DNA of 44,519 nt from Jaapia argillacea MUCL 33604 (lineage: Eukaryota > Basidiomycota > Agaricomycetes > Jaapiales > Jaapiaceae): NCBI GenBank assembly GCA_000697665.1, contig KL197723.1:694224-738742 (forward strand). The letters run 5' to 3'. The notes beneath the pieces were generated by a model, which made no database searches, had not been told where the DNA came from, and saw only the letters and a program-made list of their open reading frames with translations. Shown in pieces: positions 11,299-22,204 of the stretch. A program made the position numbers and the translations under genes. Every line of letters begins with the position of its first letter. The first letter of the stretch is position 1.

Positions 11299-11334
11299 GT
11301 GCAGTTTGAATTCATTTCGACGAATCTGCTTCAT

Positions 11335-11500
11335 CTACAATTGATCACCAAAACTCGAAGGCAGACGTGTTGTTTTGGGGTCCATGTCACTGGCTTCAAA
11401 CTCGTGTGCACCACGTGCAGCACTTTGAGCTTGTCCGTTCCAAAGACCACCAGACTCGAACGGAAGACTTGGACCCTCATTTGATCTCCAGGGAATCCTA
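11335..11500 (-). pseudogene. relic H fragment, spacer copy
   Basis: The block WNGQAQSA with surrounding sequence matches 35.10-35.25 kb (GGPRNGQAQSA, + strand). It is a short decayed piece lying directly after the stop of DUF6699 copy 2. No function can be given. Confidence 0.4.
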
Positions 11501-11940
11501 GTCTTCGCTATCAGAGACTCGAGTTGACGGCCACTTCGGCCATTTCGACATTCTGCTCTCCGAGCTTGCTGTTTCATATTTAGGAACATATGTCGATCTC
11601 CGAGCCAAATCCATCCTGGTGGCCCTCGAACAGTCCCCAAGATCCGTTTCACACCTCTGAATCTCGATCGGCCATTCGGTACGATTGATTTGTTGATCCA
11701 CTTCATCCCCATTGACCTCTTCGCCCCCACACCTGGTTTTTATGGCATTCGTGAAGGTGCGGCAGTCGAGCCCTTGAATTTTCGTTGCGAGATGTGGGCT
11801 CCTACCTGACTGTACACTACTGATGAACAAGGGGTCCAACATATTGCACGTCTGCTGTTTTTCAGGGACACGACATGTCTCCTTGTATCTGTGCGACTGA
11901 GGCGATATTAATTTCTACATGAATGTCAGGCTACTGTCTG
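11500..11940 (+). pseudogene. F-box-like relic, second copy
   Basis: Nucleotide similarity to 1120-1570 is easy to see: GAGCCAAATCCATCCTGG, GTCCACTTCATCCC, GAGATGTGGGCTCC and CAGGGAC. The reading frame is broken many times. It is oriented + and lies in the spacer between the duplication arms. It is useful as an outgroup because it keeps a non-stop codon (TGC) where the 5' relic has TAG. Confidence 0.5.
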
Positions 11941-12165
11941 GAAATCAACATGATCAACTCGGAAACTTCTTCTCGGTGCTCAAGCCAGAAACCCCCTTGT
12001 CTGCGCACTTTGGAACTTCGAATGTTCCCGACATCTCCAAAAATTTCAGGAGACGCTTTCGATTCTGAAATCTGGACATTTGTGATTGCCTGGCTGCATT
12101 CTATCCGAGGTGCAAATGATGAGTGTCAGTCTTGCTCAATTCGGAGTTGAACCATCTCACCATCA
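11940..12165. other. spacer, nothing recognised
   Basis: Short stretch between the F-box relic and the granulin-like gene. No convincing coding or repeat signal. Confidence 0.35.
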
Positions 12166-12472
12166 TCACTCGGATTGTTCCACCAGCAACGGTGCTAACT
12201 TTGGGACACACCCCCATGCGTCGTGACAGTCGTCAGTCGACTGAGTTCGAGTGGGTTCGGTAAGTAGTAAACTTCGTACTAGGTGGACGCAACAAACATA
12301 CCGGGCAACAACTATTCTTCTTAGCACAGCAGACACCATTCTTATAAGGACAACACACCCAATTACCATTTCCCATGTCGCTGCAAGTTTGGTGGTCGTC
12401 GCAATATAGACTGCTGTCCCCGCATTGTATGGAGGCATTTGCAAGAATGAGTTGGAAGGCAATGAGCAGAAT
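12166..12472 (-). pseudogene. small secreted granulin-like cysteine-rich protein, start codon ATT
   Basis: Two exons (12472-12302, 12240-12166) give about 81 aa. A hydrophobic leader (LLIAFQLILANAS) is followed by CGDSSLYCDDHQTC, WVCCPY, GVCCAKKNSCCP and, after the intron, DDCHDAWGC. The spacing C-x6-C-x5-C-x9-CC-x6-CC-x5-CCP matches the granulin cysteine framework, except that the first CC pair has only one C. Secretion is inferred from the leader. In place of ATG, the context TTCACC-ATT-CTG occurs exactly where initiation is expected, about 90 bp after a TATA box; no other in-frame ATG precedes the leader. So either the start was lost or AUU is used. Everything downstream is clean, so the change is recent or the gene is functional. 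Granulins are signalling or protease-linked modules in animals and plants; the fungal role is unknown. Confidence 0.6.
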
Positions 12473-12562
12473 GGTGAAGGGTCGGCGACCCGAAAGCGTT
12501 GTTGTAGGCTGAGGACTCCAAGGTGAAGGATGAGGCGAAAGCGGAAGGGAGGAGGCTCGTCG

Positions 12563-12569
12563 TTTTATA
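12563..12569 (-). promoter_or_regulatory. TATA box of the granulin-like gene
   Basis: TACTATAAAACG on the minus strand lies about 91 bp before the ATT in start position, similar to the other TATA-driven genes in this window. Confidence 0.5.
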
Positions 12570-12579
12570 GTAAATGAAC

Positions 12580-12846
12580 CAGCACTGGCTTACCCCCGCT
12601 CCAGTCAGATGCAAGGGGCGCCAGGGGAGGAATATGTTCGCTGTAAGGTGTAAGCACTATTATGGCCTAGCTAAGGTCCCAGGGGCATAGTGAATCAATG
12701 CCGCTGTCGGCTTTCGTCATCAACCGCACTAAAGCACCCGCCACCTATGCACGCAGAATTAGACAATATTGTAATTGATACAATACAATAAATACAGACC
12801 GAACAACGTTGGAGAGCAAACAGTCTGACGTGAATTCGAACTGCAC
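12580..12846. other. inner end of the right arm; no gene
   Basis: Similarity between the arms ends about 20 bp after the DUF6699 stop codons (about 11.32 kb and 12.83 kb), marking the inner breakpoints. The rest is AT-rich unique sequence. Confidence 0.4.
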
Positions 12847-12903
12847 CTAGACATTAAGCCTCCTTGTCTTCATTTCCCACATACCATTCTTCCCTTTAAC
12901 CAA
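12847..12903 (-). pseudogene. DUF6699 copy 3, detached last 19 codons including stop
   Basis: On the minus strand the sequence reads LVKGKNGMWEMKTRRLNV and then TAG, matching the C-terminus of copies 1 and 2. The rest of the gene resumes at 22248 after the integrase element. The first two codons (TTG GTT, Leu-Val) are the target duplication. Confidence 0.9.
12898..12903. repeat. target site duplication AACCAA, left
   Basis: AACCAA at 12898-12903 is repeated at 22248-22253. Removing the element and one copy restores the DUF6699 reading frame seen in copies 1 and 2, so this is a true 6 bp duplication. Confidence 0.9.
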
Positions 12904-12946
12904 TATGGCACGTATTTTGTAAAGAAATTAAAAAAGATCCTCTTGC
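12904..12946 (+). repeat. left terminal inverted repeat of element A
   Basis: 43 bp, identical to the reverse complement of 22205-22247; it begins TATGGCACGTATTTTGTAAA. Beyond it the two ends keep only patchy similarity. Confidence 0.9.
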
Positions 12947-13180
12947 TCAAAAAATCCTCTCCACTTGAAAAAAAAGGTCATCTTCGACCAAAAGAAAGTA
13001 AAAATGATCCTGTCGTGCCCAAAAAAATCCTCATCCGTGAAAATTCCCTTGACATAAAAAGTCCCTCTCAAAGAAAAAAGCCCCCTCCATTGACAAGCAT
13101 CTTTTCCAAAAAGATCCCCTCACACAAAAAAACCTCTCGATTTGAGAGGCTCCTCTCACTGAGCCCCTCTGAGCAAAGGC
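12947..13180 (+). repeat. left subterminal A-run/TCCTC array of element A
   Basis: The motif AAAAAATCCTC and close variants (A run followed by gATCCTC, TCCCTC or ATCCCC) recur every 20-40 bp, for example at about 12930, 12947, 13005, 13021 and 13110. The right end has the complementary T-run pattern. Such arrays are typical transposase-binding regions; that role is inferred here. Confidence 0.5.
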
Positions 13181-13288
13181 TCTGGGGATTTACAACTCAA
13201 TACCCAATTGGGCGTCAAGCTTGTCGATCAATCTATGAGGTCATCCTGACGTGGAGCTGATCAGCATCCCTCCCTCCTCTCCCGACAC

Positions 13289-14008
13289 ATGCCTCCACCC
13301 TACCGCACCCCTCGCTTCGATCGTGCAATGGGTCTCGGCCTCTCAGGTCTCCCTCATCCACCCAACTCACCTTGGTCACACCATCATCTGAACCCCAGAC
13401 CCCAGAAGCCGATGTGCTTGGCCATGTCCACCATCCCCAGAACCACCTCGACCTTACCTGAACCCGTGTCTAACTTGCCACTCTCACCTGCCCAATTGAT
13501 ACATCTCTTCCAGCACATCATATCTTCTCCAAATCGTAGCGAAATCCCTCAATACCTACCCCATATCCTTCAAGATGAGGTTCATGTATGTGTATGTGGG
13601 CGGCAAGAACCTGGAGGTCACGATTCGAAATCACACTATCACTGGAAGATCTTCGTGGTTCAAGATCTTGTATCCAAGTCGCGCAGCGATACATTCCTTG
13701 CCACCTCCACATCTTAGGAGATATACGCTCTCAGATACAGCATTATACTTCAAGAACCAACCCCCAAGGATGGGTGTTCAACCTTCCTTTTCCTCGAGAT
13801 TCCTCCAAAACCTCTCACCATCCTTGAATTAGGCTCGGGGACTGGTATACTCGGCCCTAAGATCACTGAGATCCCGATGCAGTCACCTGGGGACCTCATC
13901 ATTCTCACTGATCTCCCCAACATTTGCTCCTCTATGGTACACCTCGAGCGCACACTTCCCTTGCCTTTTAGTATCACTTCCACCCCTCCCTCAACCACCA
14001 TTGTGTAG
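13289..14008 (+). pseudogene. captured fragment of a METTL21-like methyltransferase
   Basis: Pieces in different frames read SSWFKILYPSRAAIHSLPPP, YTLSDTALYFKN, NLPFPRD and then LTILELGSGTGILG with ILTDLPNICSSM. This is the layout of fungal family-16 (METTL21-like, S-adenosylmethionine-dependent lysine) methyltransferases: an N-terminal part, motif I (ELGSGTG) and a TDLP motif. At least two frame changes separate the pieces, no intron explains all of them, and the C-terminal catalytic half is missing. It lies inside element A near its left end on the opposite strand from the element's genes, so it is most simply a captured host gene piece. Confidence 0.6.
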
Positions 14009-15874
14009 TCTTCTGGTTGGTTGCTCATTTTATTCCTTTTGTTTTGGTCACTGCTCCCGTGTTCATGTATTCTCTGTACCCCGATCCTACATCATTGAAA
14101 TGGTATCGTCATTGTGTATTGCTATTGTATTTCTGACCACAGCATCCATTTAGGGACACTGGCAAGGTCCTGTGTCTGGATAGACATCTTAAAATCAAGC
14201 TGTTGAGTTGCAAGGCCAGTTCCTGTTCCACCAGGTTTGGGCACGCAAACCTCATGGTTGCGCCTTCCTCCCCACCACTACTACACGGCTCAGAACACTT
14301 TCATACCGCTCGTTCAACTACACCATGACTGGTTTTCTGTCCTACACCCCTTCTTCACCATCACAGCCTCTTGAAAAGCCACACAAATTTCTCGTTGCCG
14401 ATGTGTGTCTCTATGGATACTGTACATTGTGCGTCTACTCTTTTGGTTTCGTTCCTATCCTCCTGCAACGATAAGACTGATTTCCGCACACTCGGTTGCT
14501 GCCTGTTCACGTCAGATAGATTGGCACTGGCATCTTCACATCAATATTACATGCTCGTCACCCATGTGTCTGATGCAGACCTTCGTTCACTTTGTGTTGG
14601 CTCTGATTTGACATGGCCATAATATGGATAGGTCATTTAGCAAATACCTTTGTAGATGGTTGGAAGGTGGTGGTGGTGGTACACGCAAGGTGAGCACCCT
14701 TTCTGTCACTTTTTTGTTCTCCCCCAACACTGACCATTTTCAAGTTGTTGAGGCGAGATTTCTGGTCCATGCCAGTCTCCCATGTTGACAGCCCTGATGC
14801 TTTCCTCTTCCCTTCACCCCCTCCATTGCATACGAACACAACCGTGGTTTGGCACCTTTGTAGGACTAGCTCATTTGCAGCGCCTATGTGCACAATTTTC
14901 TGTCACTCAGGGATCATGGGCTTTACTACCAATCAATCTCTGTGGTTACGATTACTGCCTCAAACACAACTCTCTACTACCAGTTTTCAATAAGGTTGTG
15001 TTCTTCCTTTGACATATATCTGCAGACAAATATCCACCTCTGCTTACCTCTGGGACTTGTTGCCATCCCATTCACCACTGCCTCCCAATTTCTGCAATGG
15101 ACAGTAGACTCAGGATTGCACCCCACTTGTCCCAGTCGGTCACAGAGCAAGACATTAGTATGCCCCCATTGAAGGCCCCAGGACATTTTGCTCAGTTGGA
15201 GATTATCTCACACCTGCTGTGTTCGTTCATATCTGGCTGGCACATGTGTCTTTACTTGGTTGCCTTGTGCTCTTGTCTCATTTTTCTGGCTTTGTTCACA
15301 GCTTTTTCTTTTGCTTTTGGGGCTTGGGAAATCTGGGCAAGTGGCTGTGCTACTCGGTGACAATTCCCACACTCTGAACCATGAGTCTCATGGGTGCGTT
15401 TATATGTTTATTGCATGTGTTGTAATTCTATTCACTCGCATTCAATACACAATATCTATCCTTGGACCTAATGGCTTACCCACCCATCTGAATACTGGTC
15501 ACTCACACCCTCTATCCGTTGTCAGCATGACTCTCCCATGTCCATTTGCAGACAAAGGCCAACCCTTCTATATCTAATATGTTGGCGAGCTCACCACCTA
15601 ACCAATTTTGAGTAGTAGTGCATCCAAGGTGAGTTTGACCTTTTGTCTCCTTTTTCCACGAGTATTGACAATTTTGAAGAAATTGTAGGATCCCTACTAC
15701 AATCATGAGCATGCAGCAAGGATATGTGCCTGATTTGTAACACATTTGTTTGTGTGTCCTTCCCTAAATAAGAGTACCCCTAATACTTAGAGGCCCGGAA
15801 TCCAATGGGGTCCATTGCTCTGATTCTCTTGAGTGCTGTAATGACATGATAAACTGCATCTACAGACCTGAGAT
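14009..15874. other. interior of element A without a recognisable gene
   Basis: ORFs up to about 130 codons exist (for example 15188-15577, +), but they are Cys/Leu/Val rich without family features. Two diverged patches look related (around 14.68-14.76 kb and 15.62-15.69 kb, sharing CAAGGTGAG...TTTTGT and TTGACAATTTTGAAG-like blocks), suggesting an internal repeat or remnant of a spliced gene. Confidence 0.35.
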
Positions 15875-17482
15875 TCAAGAAAGGTGTGTTTGCATGTATT
15901 GTACAGCAGTGCAGTAAGTGTTGATACCCCACGCATCCTCCTCCTCACCTCCAAGTCCCATATCAAAGCCTTCAAGAAGGGACTTTGCATAGTCCAGCTC
16001 CATCTCATCAAACAAGTAACTCTCACCCTCTGAATCATCTTCCTCATCTGCTTCACCTACTGGTGGCATTGCAGCCTCCCCATCCCAACCATACAGTGGA
16101 TCCCTCAACGCCTCAACACCATCCCCCAGATCTCCATGCCAGTAGCCTTGTTGGATCGCTCTCTCCTTGCTAAGCTCCCACAATGCAATTGGGCTTTGGT
16201 TACGTTCAGTGTGAATGGCATGACGATTCCAACCCTCAAGGGTGTGGTTGAGAGAGGCTTGTATGCAAGGCTGATAGACAAGGAAGAGGCAAACAGCCTG
16301 CACATTGTTGTCCATATTGAGAAGTCCACACTCCTCTAGGTGAAGAAAAATCCGACGAAATGCTTCAATGGTATCCTTTCTCACATCTCTCCAGAGTCGC
16401 TCGATGCAGATGTTATGTACAGACCTAGGGAGAGACAGGCTAAATGAGAAACCAGAGTATACAAAATTCAGATGACATGCTCACCTTCCCCAGAGATACA
16501 CGTTATGTGCTTCTCCCCAGTGCTCGATCATCAATATCTCCACCTTATTGTTCTCCGTGCCATAATCTCCTCTTGCACGACTAGGCCAGCCCCACTTCTG
16601 CACCCCTTTCTCAAACAAGGACAGGACTGTGGAGGCACGTTTATTGGACTGGCATTCGAGGTATATGATGAGGCGAGAATGGCCATCAACACAGCCATGG
16701 ATCCAAAACCCCCAGGGTTTCAGTTTCTCGTTGCCATCATGGTGCCAAAGGGCGTTGGAACCCCATACCCTGTAGACTCTTCACTTGAGAACCCCAGCCC
16801 ACCTGTTTGTGTCAGCGAGTGAGAATTACTTGAATTACTTTTGCCAAAAGCACACACACCTGCTGAGGACCCCCTCGGGATCCACTCTTCGGAGGCTATC
16901 CTGAACCCTGCGACTTGGCAAATAAACACCCTTGGCTTCAAGATGTCCCTTGATGACATTAGAGCCCGAAAATGGATGATTGAGCGATATCTCAGCAACC
17001 AGCTCATCCAAGTTATCATCATCAATCTCTGTATGGGGACATCGAGCTGTTGACATCCCGGCGTCCTTCAACCGATTATAGAGTGTCTGGCAGGAGGTGT
17101 TCAGGGTTGTCACAATATCAACCCAAGGGATACCCAAGTTATGGAGGTCAACAGCCCTTTGTAGGTTGATATCATGAGATGGGCATCCAGGACGGCCTGA
17201 GTAAATCTTCAGGGGTGTGGGATGAGTATCCTCAGTTGGGGACTGCAGAAATGTGACAAGGGTGTGGAGAAGAGCATCAAGGCCATCAATAAGCTCATCC
17301 TTCTCTGCTTCAGTTGCCTTTGGATCGTCCAGATTTAGCACAAGCGAGTGCAATGCTTGAAGCTGATGAATAGATTGCTCCACCGCGATAGATTCAACAG
17401 CAGGAATTGATTCGACAATGAACTGAGTGTCTTGGACGATTTTGGCCCCATCAGCAAAGAACTGATGCAAACCATTTGACAT
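15875..17482 (-). pseudogene. rve-type (DD35E) integrase of element A, one in-frame stop
   Basis: Three exons (17482-16860, 16802-16485, 16424-15875) give 497 codons with a single TGA at codon 215 (16783-16781). Residues 107-140 resemble a helix-turn-helix of the GRP...DLHNLG...LYNRLKDAG type. Then come DELVAEISLNHPFSG and RRVQDSLRRVDPEG. The catalytic core has LWHHDGNEKL (D230), GDYGTENN (D287) and NICIERLWRDV (E322), a D-57-D-35-E spacing. Relatives have an arginine at the TGA position (K-R-R-V-Y), so CGA to TGA is likely. Both acidic and basic tails are present, so length is near normal. In the family this enzyme would cut and join element ends. This copy is probably inactive unless the stop is read through. 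It is the last of three co-oriented genes of the element. Confidence 0.85.
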
Positions 17483-18903
17483 GACGGATCATTACAACGA
17501 CTGAGGAAATGCAATGCAGAAACTGAAGTCAACAGCTGTGATGCGTCTGGGACTGGGATGCAAGTAGATTGAAGGCACCCCAGATTGAGATCACACAGTT
17601 GGAGTTGATGCAGATGAAGGTTCTATTGATGAGACTGTAGATATGCACATATGACGGAAATGCAAGTATATGGTCAGACATGATGTCCCTCGATTGGAAT
17701 CAACAACGAGACTCTTATGACAATAACATCGAGGTTTTGTAATTAGCATAGAATGTAATCTCAAGGTGGCACCAATCTGACAAGCAGCTCATATGAAACA
17801 ACTGAAGCGGCCAGCACTGCTGATGTAGTTAGGAGGTGTTGACATTAGTGTTTCGTGATTGGGGGGCCTGAGAGCAAGTATGGCAGTGTTCAGAGGGGAA
17901 GCGGTGTGCGCACAGTCTTTGTGGGCCTGGAAGACTGATGGAGCAGGGAGGGGGCGAAAAAATCTGTCATGAATATTGAAACAGCACGATTTGCAAGAAA
18001 CACATTAAGAGTCATCTTTTGCTTACCTGGAAGCCTTCAAGCCCTTCCTGACACCCTATTAAGCCTGATTGAGAATCCTTTCATGCTCCTAGTTTTGCTC
18101 CAACCAAGGGATGAGTGGGAGAGTGCTGTTGCACTCAATCCCGGTGTGGAGAATCGAGCTGAATTGGGTTGGGCTGGTGGGTGTTGCTGTTCAGAGCATT
18201 TATGAACCACAAGATGAGACACAATGGTTGAAAACAGGATTGATGGAAAAATAGCAGGAATGGGGCTGAATCAGGAGTAGATGTTGCCAGCTCCAATGTG
18301 GATGATGCTCAACAGCGCGAGACATGGTGGGCACTGCCAGTGATTGTCACTGTGACAATCATCACAATTGGTCATGATGCCACACAGCAAGAAAGATTCA
18401 GACATAACAGGTCAGGGCCCTATAGCTAAGCTCTGATATTGATAGGAGAGCATCAGAGGAACCATAGGAAGGTGTCTCAAAGAAAAAACTGAGCTGCATG
18501 TCGGTTCTCACTGCTCAGCATATGTAAGTGCCGTTGTGGCGCCAATTGTCACAATTGGTCACAATGCTCAACAGCATGAAAGGATCAAGATACAACAGTT
18601 CAGCTCAGAGCATGGTACATTGCCTGGCGGTTTGTGGTACGTCTAACTTCACCGTTTTCCACAGTGACCCAACTGTTTAAACCTTTCGTTAGTTACCACA
18701 GTGAAGACCTCTTTCCATTCTGCACCAAGGGAATGTTGGGCTGCTTTGTCAGGGTGGTAGTGCTATTTGAAGTTAGGTGCCTTCAGAGAAGAAGTCTCAG
18801 AAAAATGGTATGCTATTTGACTTACCACAAGGAGAGCCTTCTTCTGGCGTTCAGCTGATCTGCTTGAAAAATCAGTATCACAAAGCATTTCTTTCAAGTC
18901 CAA
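17483..18903. other. interior of element A, noncoding, with a short diverged repeat
   Basis: No gene is supported. A block containing CACAATTGGTCA...GCAAGAAAGATTCAGA at about 18360-18415 recurs in altered form at about 18548-18605 (CACAATTGGTCACAATGC...GAAAGGATCAAGA), with a weaker trace near 18300. It could be a regulatory or subunit repeat. Confidence 0.4.
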
Positions 18904-19451
18904 CTAGAGAGATGGAACAGGGTGCGGTATCTTTGCCAGAAGCGAAAGCACTGCTTCATCCCAGGTCCTCTTGCCTGCTAGTTCATCTGCAACATCGAGC
19001 CTCTCCCTTTGCAATCGGGAAGTGCCATATGCTGGCCTGGGCTTTGGTCTCGGTGGAGTAGCCGGTCGCTGTGGAGGGTTGGATGGAGGAGGAATTGACT
19101 CGTCTGTCTTCGCTGAAATTGACACAATATGTGACATTTGAGCTTGCAAATGCATTGGTACAAGAGGTACTCACCATCCTCCTCCAACTCAAACAGTCCT
19201 TTCCCTCCCACACCATCCATATGATTCTTAATACTGTCCATCCCTTTCCTCAATTCATCGATTTCCACTTCTTCACTTGTCTCTGAGCGTTCATCACCCT
19301 CAAACCCCTCCTCACTGTTGTCGACAAAAATGATCTCAGGAGACAAAGTCCGCCTGGAAACACAGCACATCACTAATTATTTGCAAGTATACAGAATTTA
19401 AGTTTACTGTCGCTTTTCCTTTTTCTCCCTTTCTCCCTGTGTCGCACTCAT
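18904..19451 (-). CDS. 143-aa acidic, proline-rich protein of element A
   Basis: Three exons (19451-19408, 19353-19175, 19112-18904) close in frame to 143 aa. The start MSATQGEREKKEKR is highly charged. The middle is acidic (NSEEGFEGDERSETSEEVEID). A proline stretch follows (PPPSNPPQRPATPPRPKPRP), then a short C-terminal helix-like end (RTWDEAVLSLLAKIPHPVPS). No domain is recognised. It sits 80 bp after the stop of the 568-aa gene in the same direction, so both may be expressed together. A role as cofactor of the integrase is only a guess from position. Confidence 0.6.
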
Positions 19452-19531
19452 TGTAGATCTTGTGTTCCTTCCATCTTGCTGAATAAAATAATCGACTCCA
19501 AATAAGAGAAATTGCAATACTGAAGCTCAAA

Positions 19532-21681
19532 TCAACGCACTGAGCTCTCGCTACGAGGTCTCTTAGAAGGCTTGGACTTGCTGGACTTGAGGTCGTTGGT
19601 GAGTCTCTGAAGCACCATGGTGCAAAAGCTTGCAAGAATGTCAAACTTGGGGTGGTAGCTCTCGTGCATCTCATTGTGTGTGTCAAGGAAGATGTGGACG
19701 ACCTCCTCCAGAAACTTGTCCAATCCAAAGTTTCCTCCAAGAAGGAGCTCTGATTTTACCATCTTTTTGGTGGCGCAATATCCAAAGTCGTTGATGACAG
19801 CTTCGAGGTACTTCTCAGTGGGATCTTGTTCACAGAGCTTTGAGGAGAGGGAAATGTGCCACTGCTGCTCTGTGGCGACCTAAATGAAGATGAGATGGTA
19901 TCGAAAACTCCTGTGGGACAGGAAAATGACTCACGGTAAGGGCAAATGTACCATCCTTGTCTCTAAGAAAATTCTCGAGATCTCGAAAAGGCGGCGGATC
20001 AAACAAACGGCAGGGAACTATGATGCGAAGCACGCAAACATCATCAACAATCATCCCCAGTGATTCGCTGAGACCCTCGATCACAACAGACATCTCGGTA
20101 TCCAACGACCTCTTGCGAGATTTGACCAGCTCCCCCAAGAACTGAAGCGCAGAATCCACCACTCCACTAACTTTCAAGATACCAGCTGGTCCAAGAGAAA
20201 TCAACTCCCCTGCTTCTAAAACTTCATGAAGGTCACGGAGTGGAACGGTCAAGTAAGCTGTGATCACTGAGAGGACCTGCGAGGGCGAGAATTCAGTAGG
20301 AGATTTCCTACACAACTCTAAGAATTTCAGGAGACTGTCGGCGTTGTTGATAAGGTCGATGTACTTTTCGCTTGCCTTGGAGGGCCACTATCATAGGAGG
20401 AGGCCATCGTAAGTGCACTTTCAAGGAAATGACACCACTCAGTGCATTGGATAAAGACGTACCCATGGCTGATCCTTGGCTGGCGCCTCCATGTTAAGCA
20501 AAATCCTCGCCAGCTGTGCTGGCTTCTCTACAGCTTCATCATAATAGATGGCTGAGATCCCACCGCTGGTCAACTGTATGAAAGAATGAGAGCTTATTAT
20601 GGGGGCCGATAAGCGATTCTCACCTCATCGGAGTTGGGATCAAATGTTGGTTGGGGTGGGGGTTCAGACTTGGGATGACGTGGGCTGTCCTGATCATGAG
20701 TGAAGAAAAGTGTCACAATTCTATCAATAAACTCACTGAATTATCACTAGAATCAGCCTCGCCTTCTGCACTCGACTCTGATCCACTGACTGTCTCACGG
20801 TAACTCTCACCCTCAAGTTCTTCCAACGTTCTGCGCGTGATATCTTCTTCAGGAGAAGGCGCCACTTAGGTGTTGTTTGAACTTGGGAAAACTCAGGTAT
20901 AGATTGAAATACACTCTCAACCTCCTTGGCAATGGATAGGGATCCACACTCGTGCGCAATGGTGATAGACTTGATAAGGCCGGCGTCGTCCAACTGGAGT
21001 GCCCTACAACACACCTAAACGTTTTGTGAGGGTGGCTCAAACAAAGCACTCACCAGTTTGGGGAAGGGCGCAGATATGTTTCGTTTGTCACGGCAGATGT
21101 GCCTTCAACGAGCCCAACTGTGTAGGTAACAAACTTGGTCTTCTTGACATACCCTCCCTTGCAAGGACGAAGAGGGGGTGGCTGAGCCCAGAACCAAGCG
21201 ATTGAAGACTCTATTCAATCTCACAACAGCCGAGAGAGATTGAATGTACATGAGACCGTGGGTCGAAGCTCTTACTTCCAAAACTCTTTCCTTCTCCCTT
21301 GCGACTGTCGCTATCTGATCGTTTCCTTGACTGGTCGCGAAAATTTGAAGAAAGGTCGGGGTCGAGTGCCTGAGTAGGTCGGCTGGATTGAGGAGGCTTG
21401 GACAGAGGAGGAGGGGGGATAGGAGGAGCAATCGGGGGTGCTGACTGGGCTTGACCTCTCGCAGATGCATGCTAAATATATTTTAGAGGAAAGATCAGGC
21501 AAATCTTTGGACTTGTACTCACCGACAGATGCAATGCAGCCGGATGGGAACAAATTGCACATTTGGTCATTGGTGCGGTGTTTGCAAGAGTGATGCCTCC
21601 ATCGGGTATAAAGATTCCACACGCAAGGGGGCAATTGGGCACCTGGCACTCAACCAAACGATCCTTCCATGAGGAATCCAT
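19532..21681 (-). CDS. 568-aa zinc-knuckle protein of element A, intact
   Basis: Nine exons (21681-21523, 21471-21276, 21210-21054, 21003-20915, 20864-20737, 20689-20624, 20573-20463, 20387-19935, 19879-19532) close in frame. The start was chosen as the ATG just before the zinc motif. Cys12, Cys17, Cys21, Cys41, Cys44 and His46/His51 form CX4CX3C...CX2CXHX4H, a likely zinc-binding unit. Next come a proline/serine-rich stretch (PPIPPPPLSKPPQSSRP), a basic patch (RKRSDSDSRK), a Ser/Glu-rich linker and a mostly helical C-terminal half of about 260 residues ending in a basic tail (KSKPSKRPRSESS, possible nuclear signal). No enzyme motif is seen. It is the only large gene of the element without any lesion. 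It may be a DNA-binding partner of the integrase; function unknown. Confidence 0.65.
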
Positions 21682-22204
21682 GGAGGGAGTGAGTGAAGCA
21701 AGAGGGATGGATGTCCAGGCAACCAGAGACCACACGAGAGATTGCGCCACCGGCAAGTCACAGCCACCATCTTGATAAGACCAGCCCAAGCCGCCTTCAA
21801 CACAATACAAGTCGGCACAGAGGCTGGCGGCGCAAGTTGATACCCAGAAATACTGAGCGCAGAATCAGAATGACAGTGCATGAACGGTTGGGTGGACAAC
21901 ACTGCCACCCATCAGGAAGAGAAGATCTGTCAGAGAACCCATCATCTTGGGCCAACCTTGTCTCTTGTGGGTCGCGGGGAATCGAGCTGATGTCCGCTGA
22001 TAAAATGTGCGGTGTTTCCACGTTGGGGAGATTTCTTGAAGCCAGCGGGGTACTCACCTCCCAACTGAGGGGAGATTTTTTAATGGGATCAGATTTTTTC
22101 AATGAGTTGAGGGGTATATTTTGATGCTCAATGGTTTTTTTTCGTGTCGGGAGGATTTTTCTGGGCACGAGAGGATTTTTGCGACAGAGACGAGCCTTTT
22201 TTTT
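21682..22204. other. right end of element A: promoter region and subterminal array
   Basis: About 520 bp between the start of the 568-aa gene and the right terminal repeat. The last ~140 bp (about 22070-22204) has T runs followed by GAGGAT or CTGGGC blocks (GAGGATTTTT, AGGATCTTTT), the mirror image of the A-run/TCCTC array at the left end. No gene. Confidence 0.5.

Noticed and set aside
15188-15577. 129-aa hydrophobic ORF in element A
   Set aside because: Composition is biased by T/G-rich DNA, no start context or splice partners, no family resemblance.
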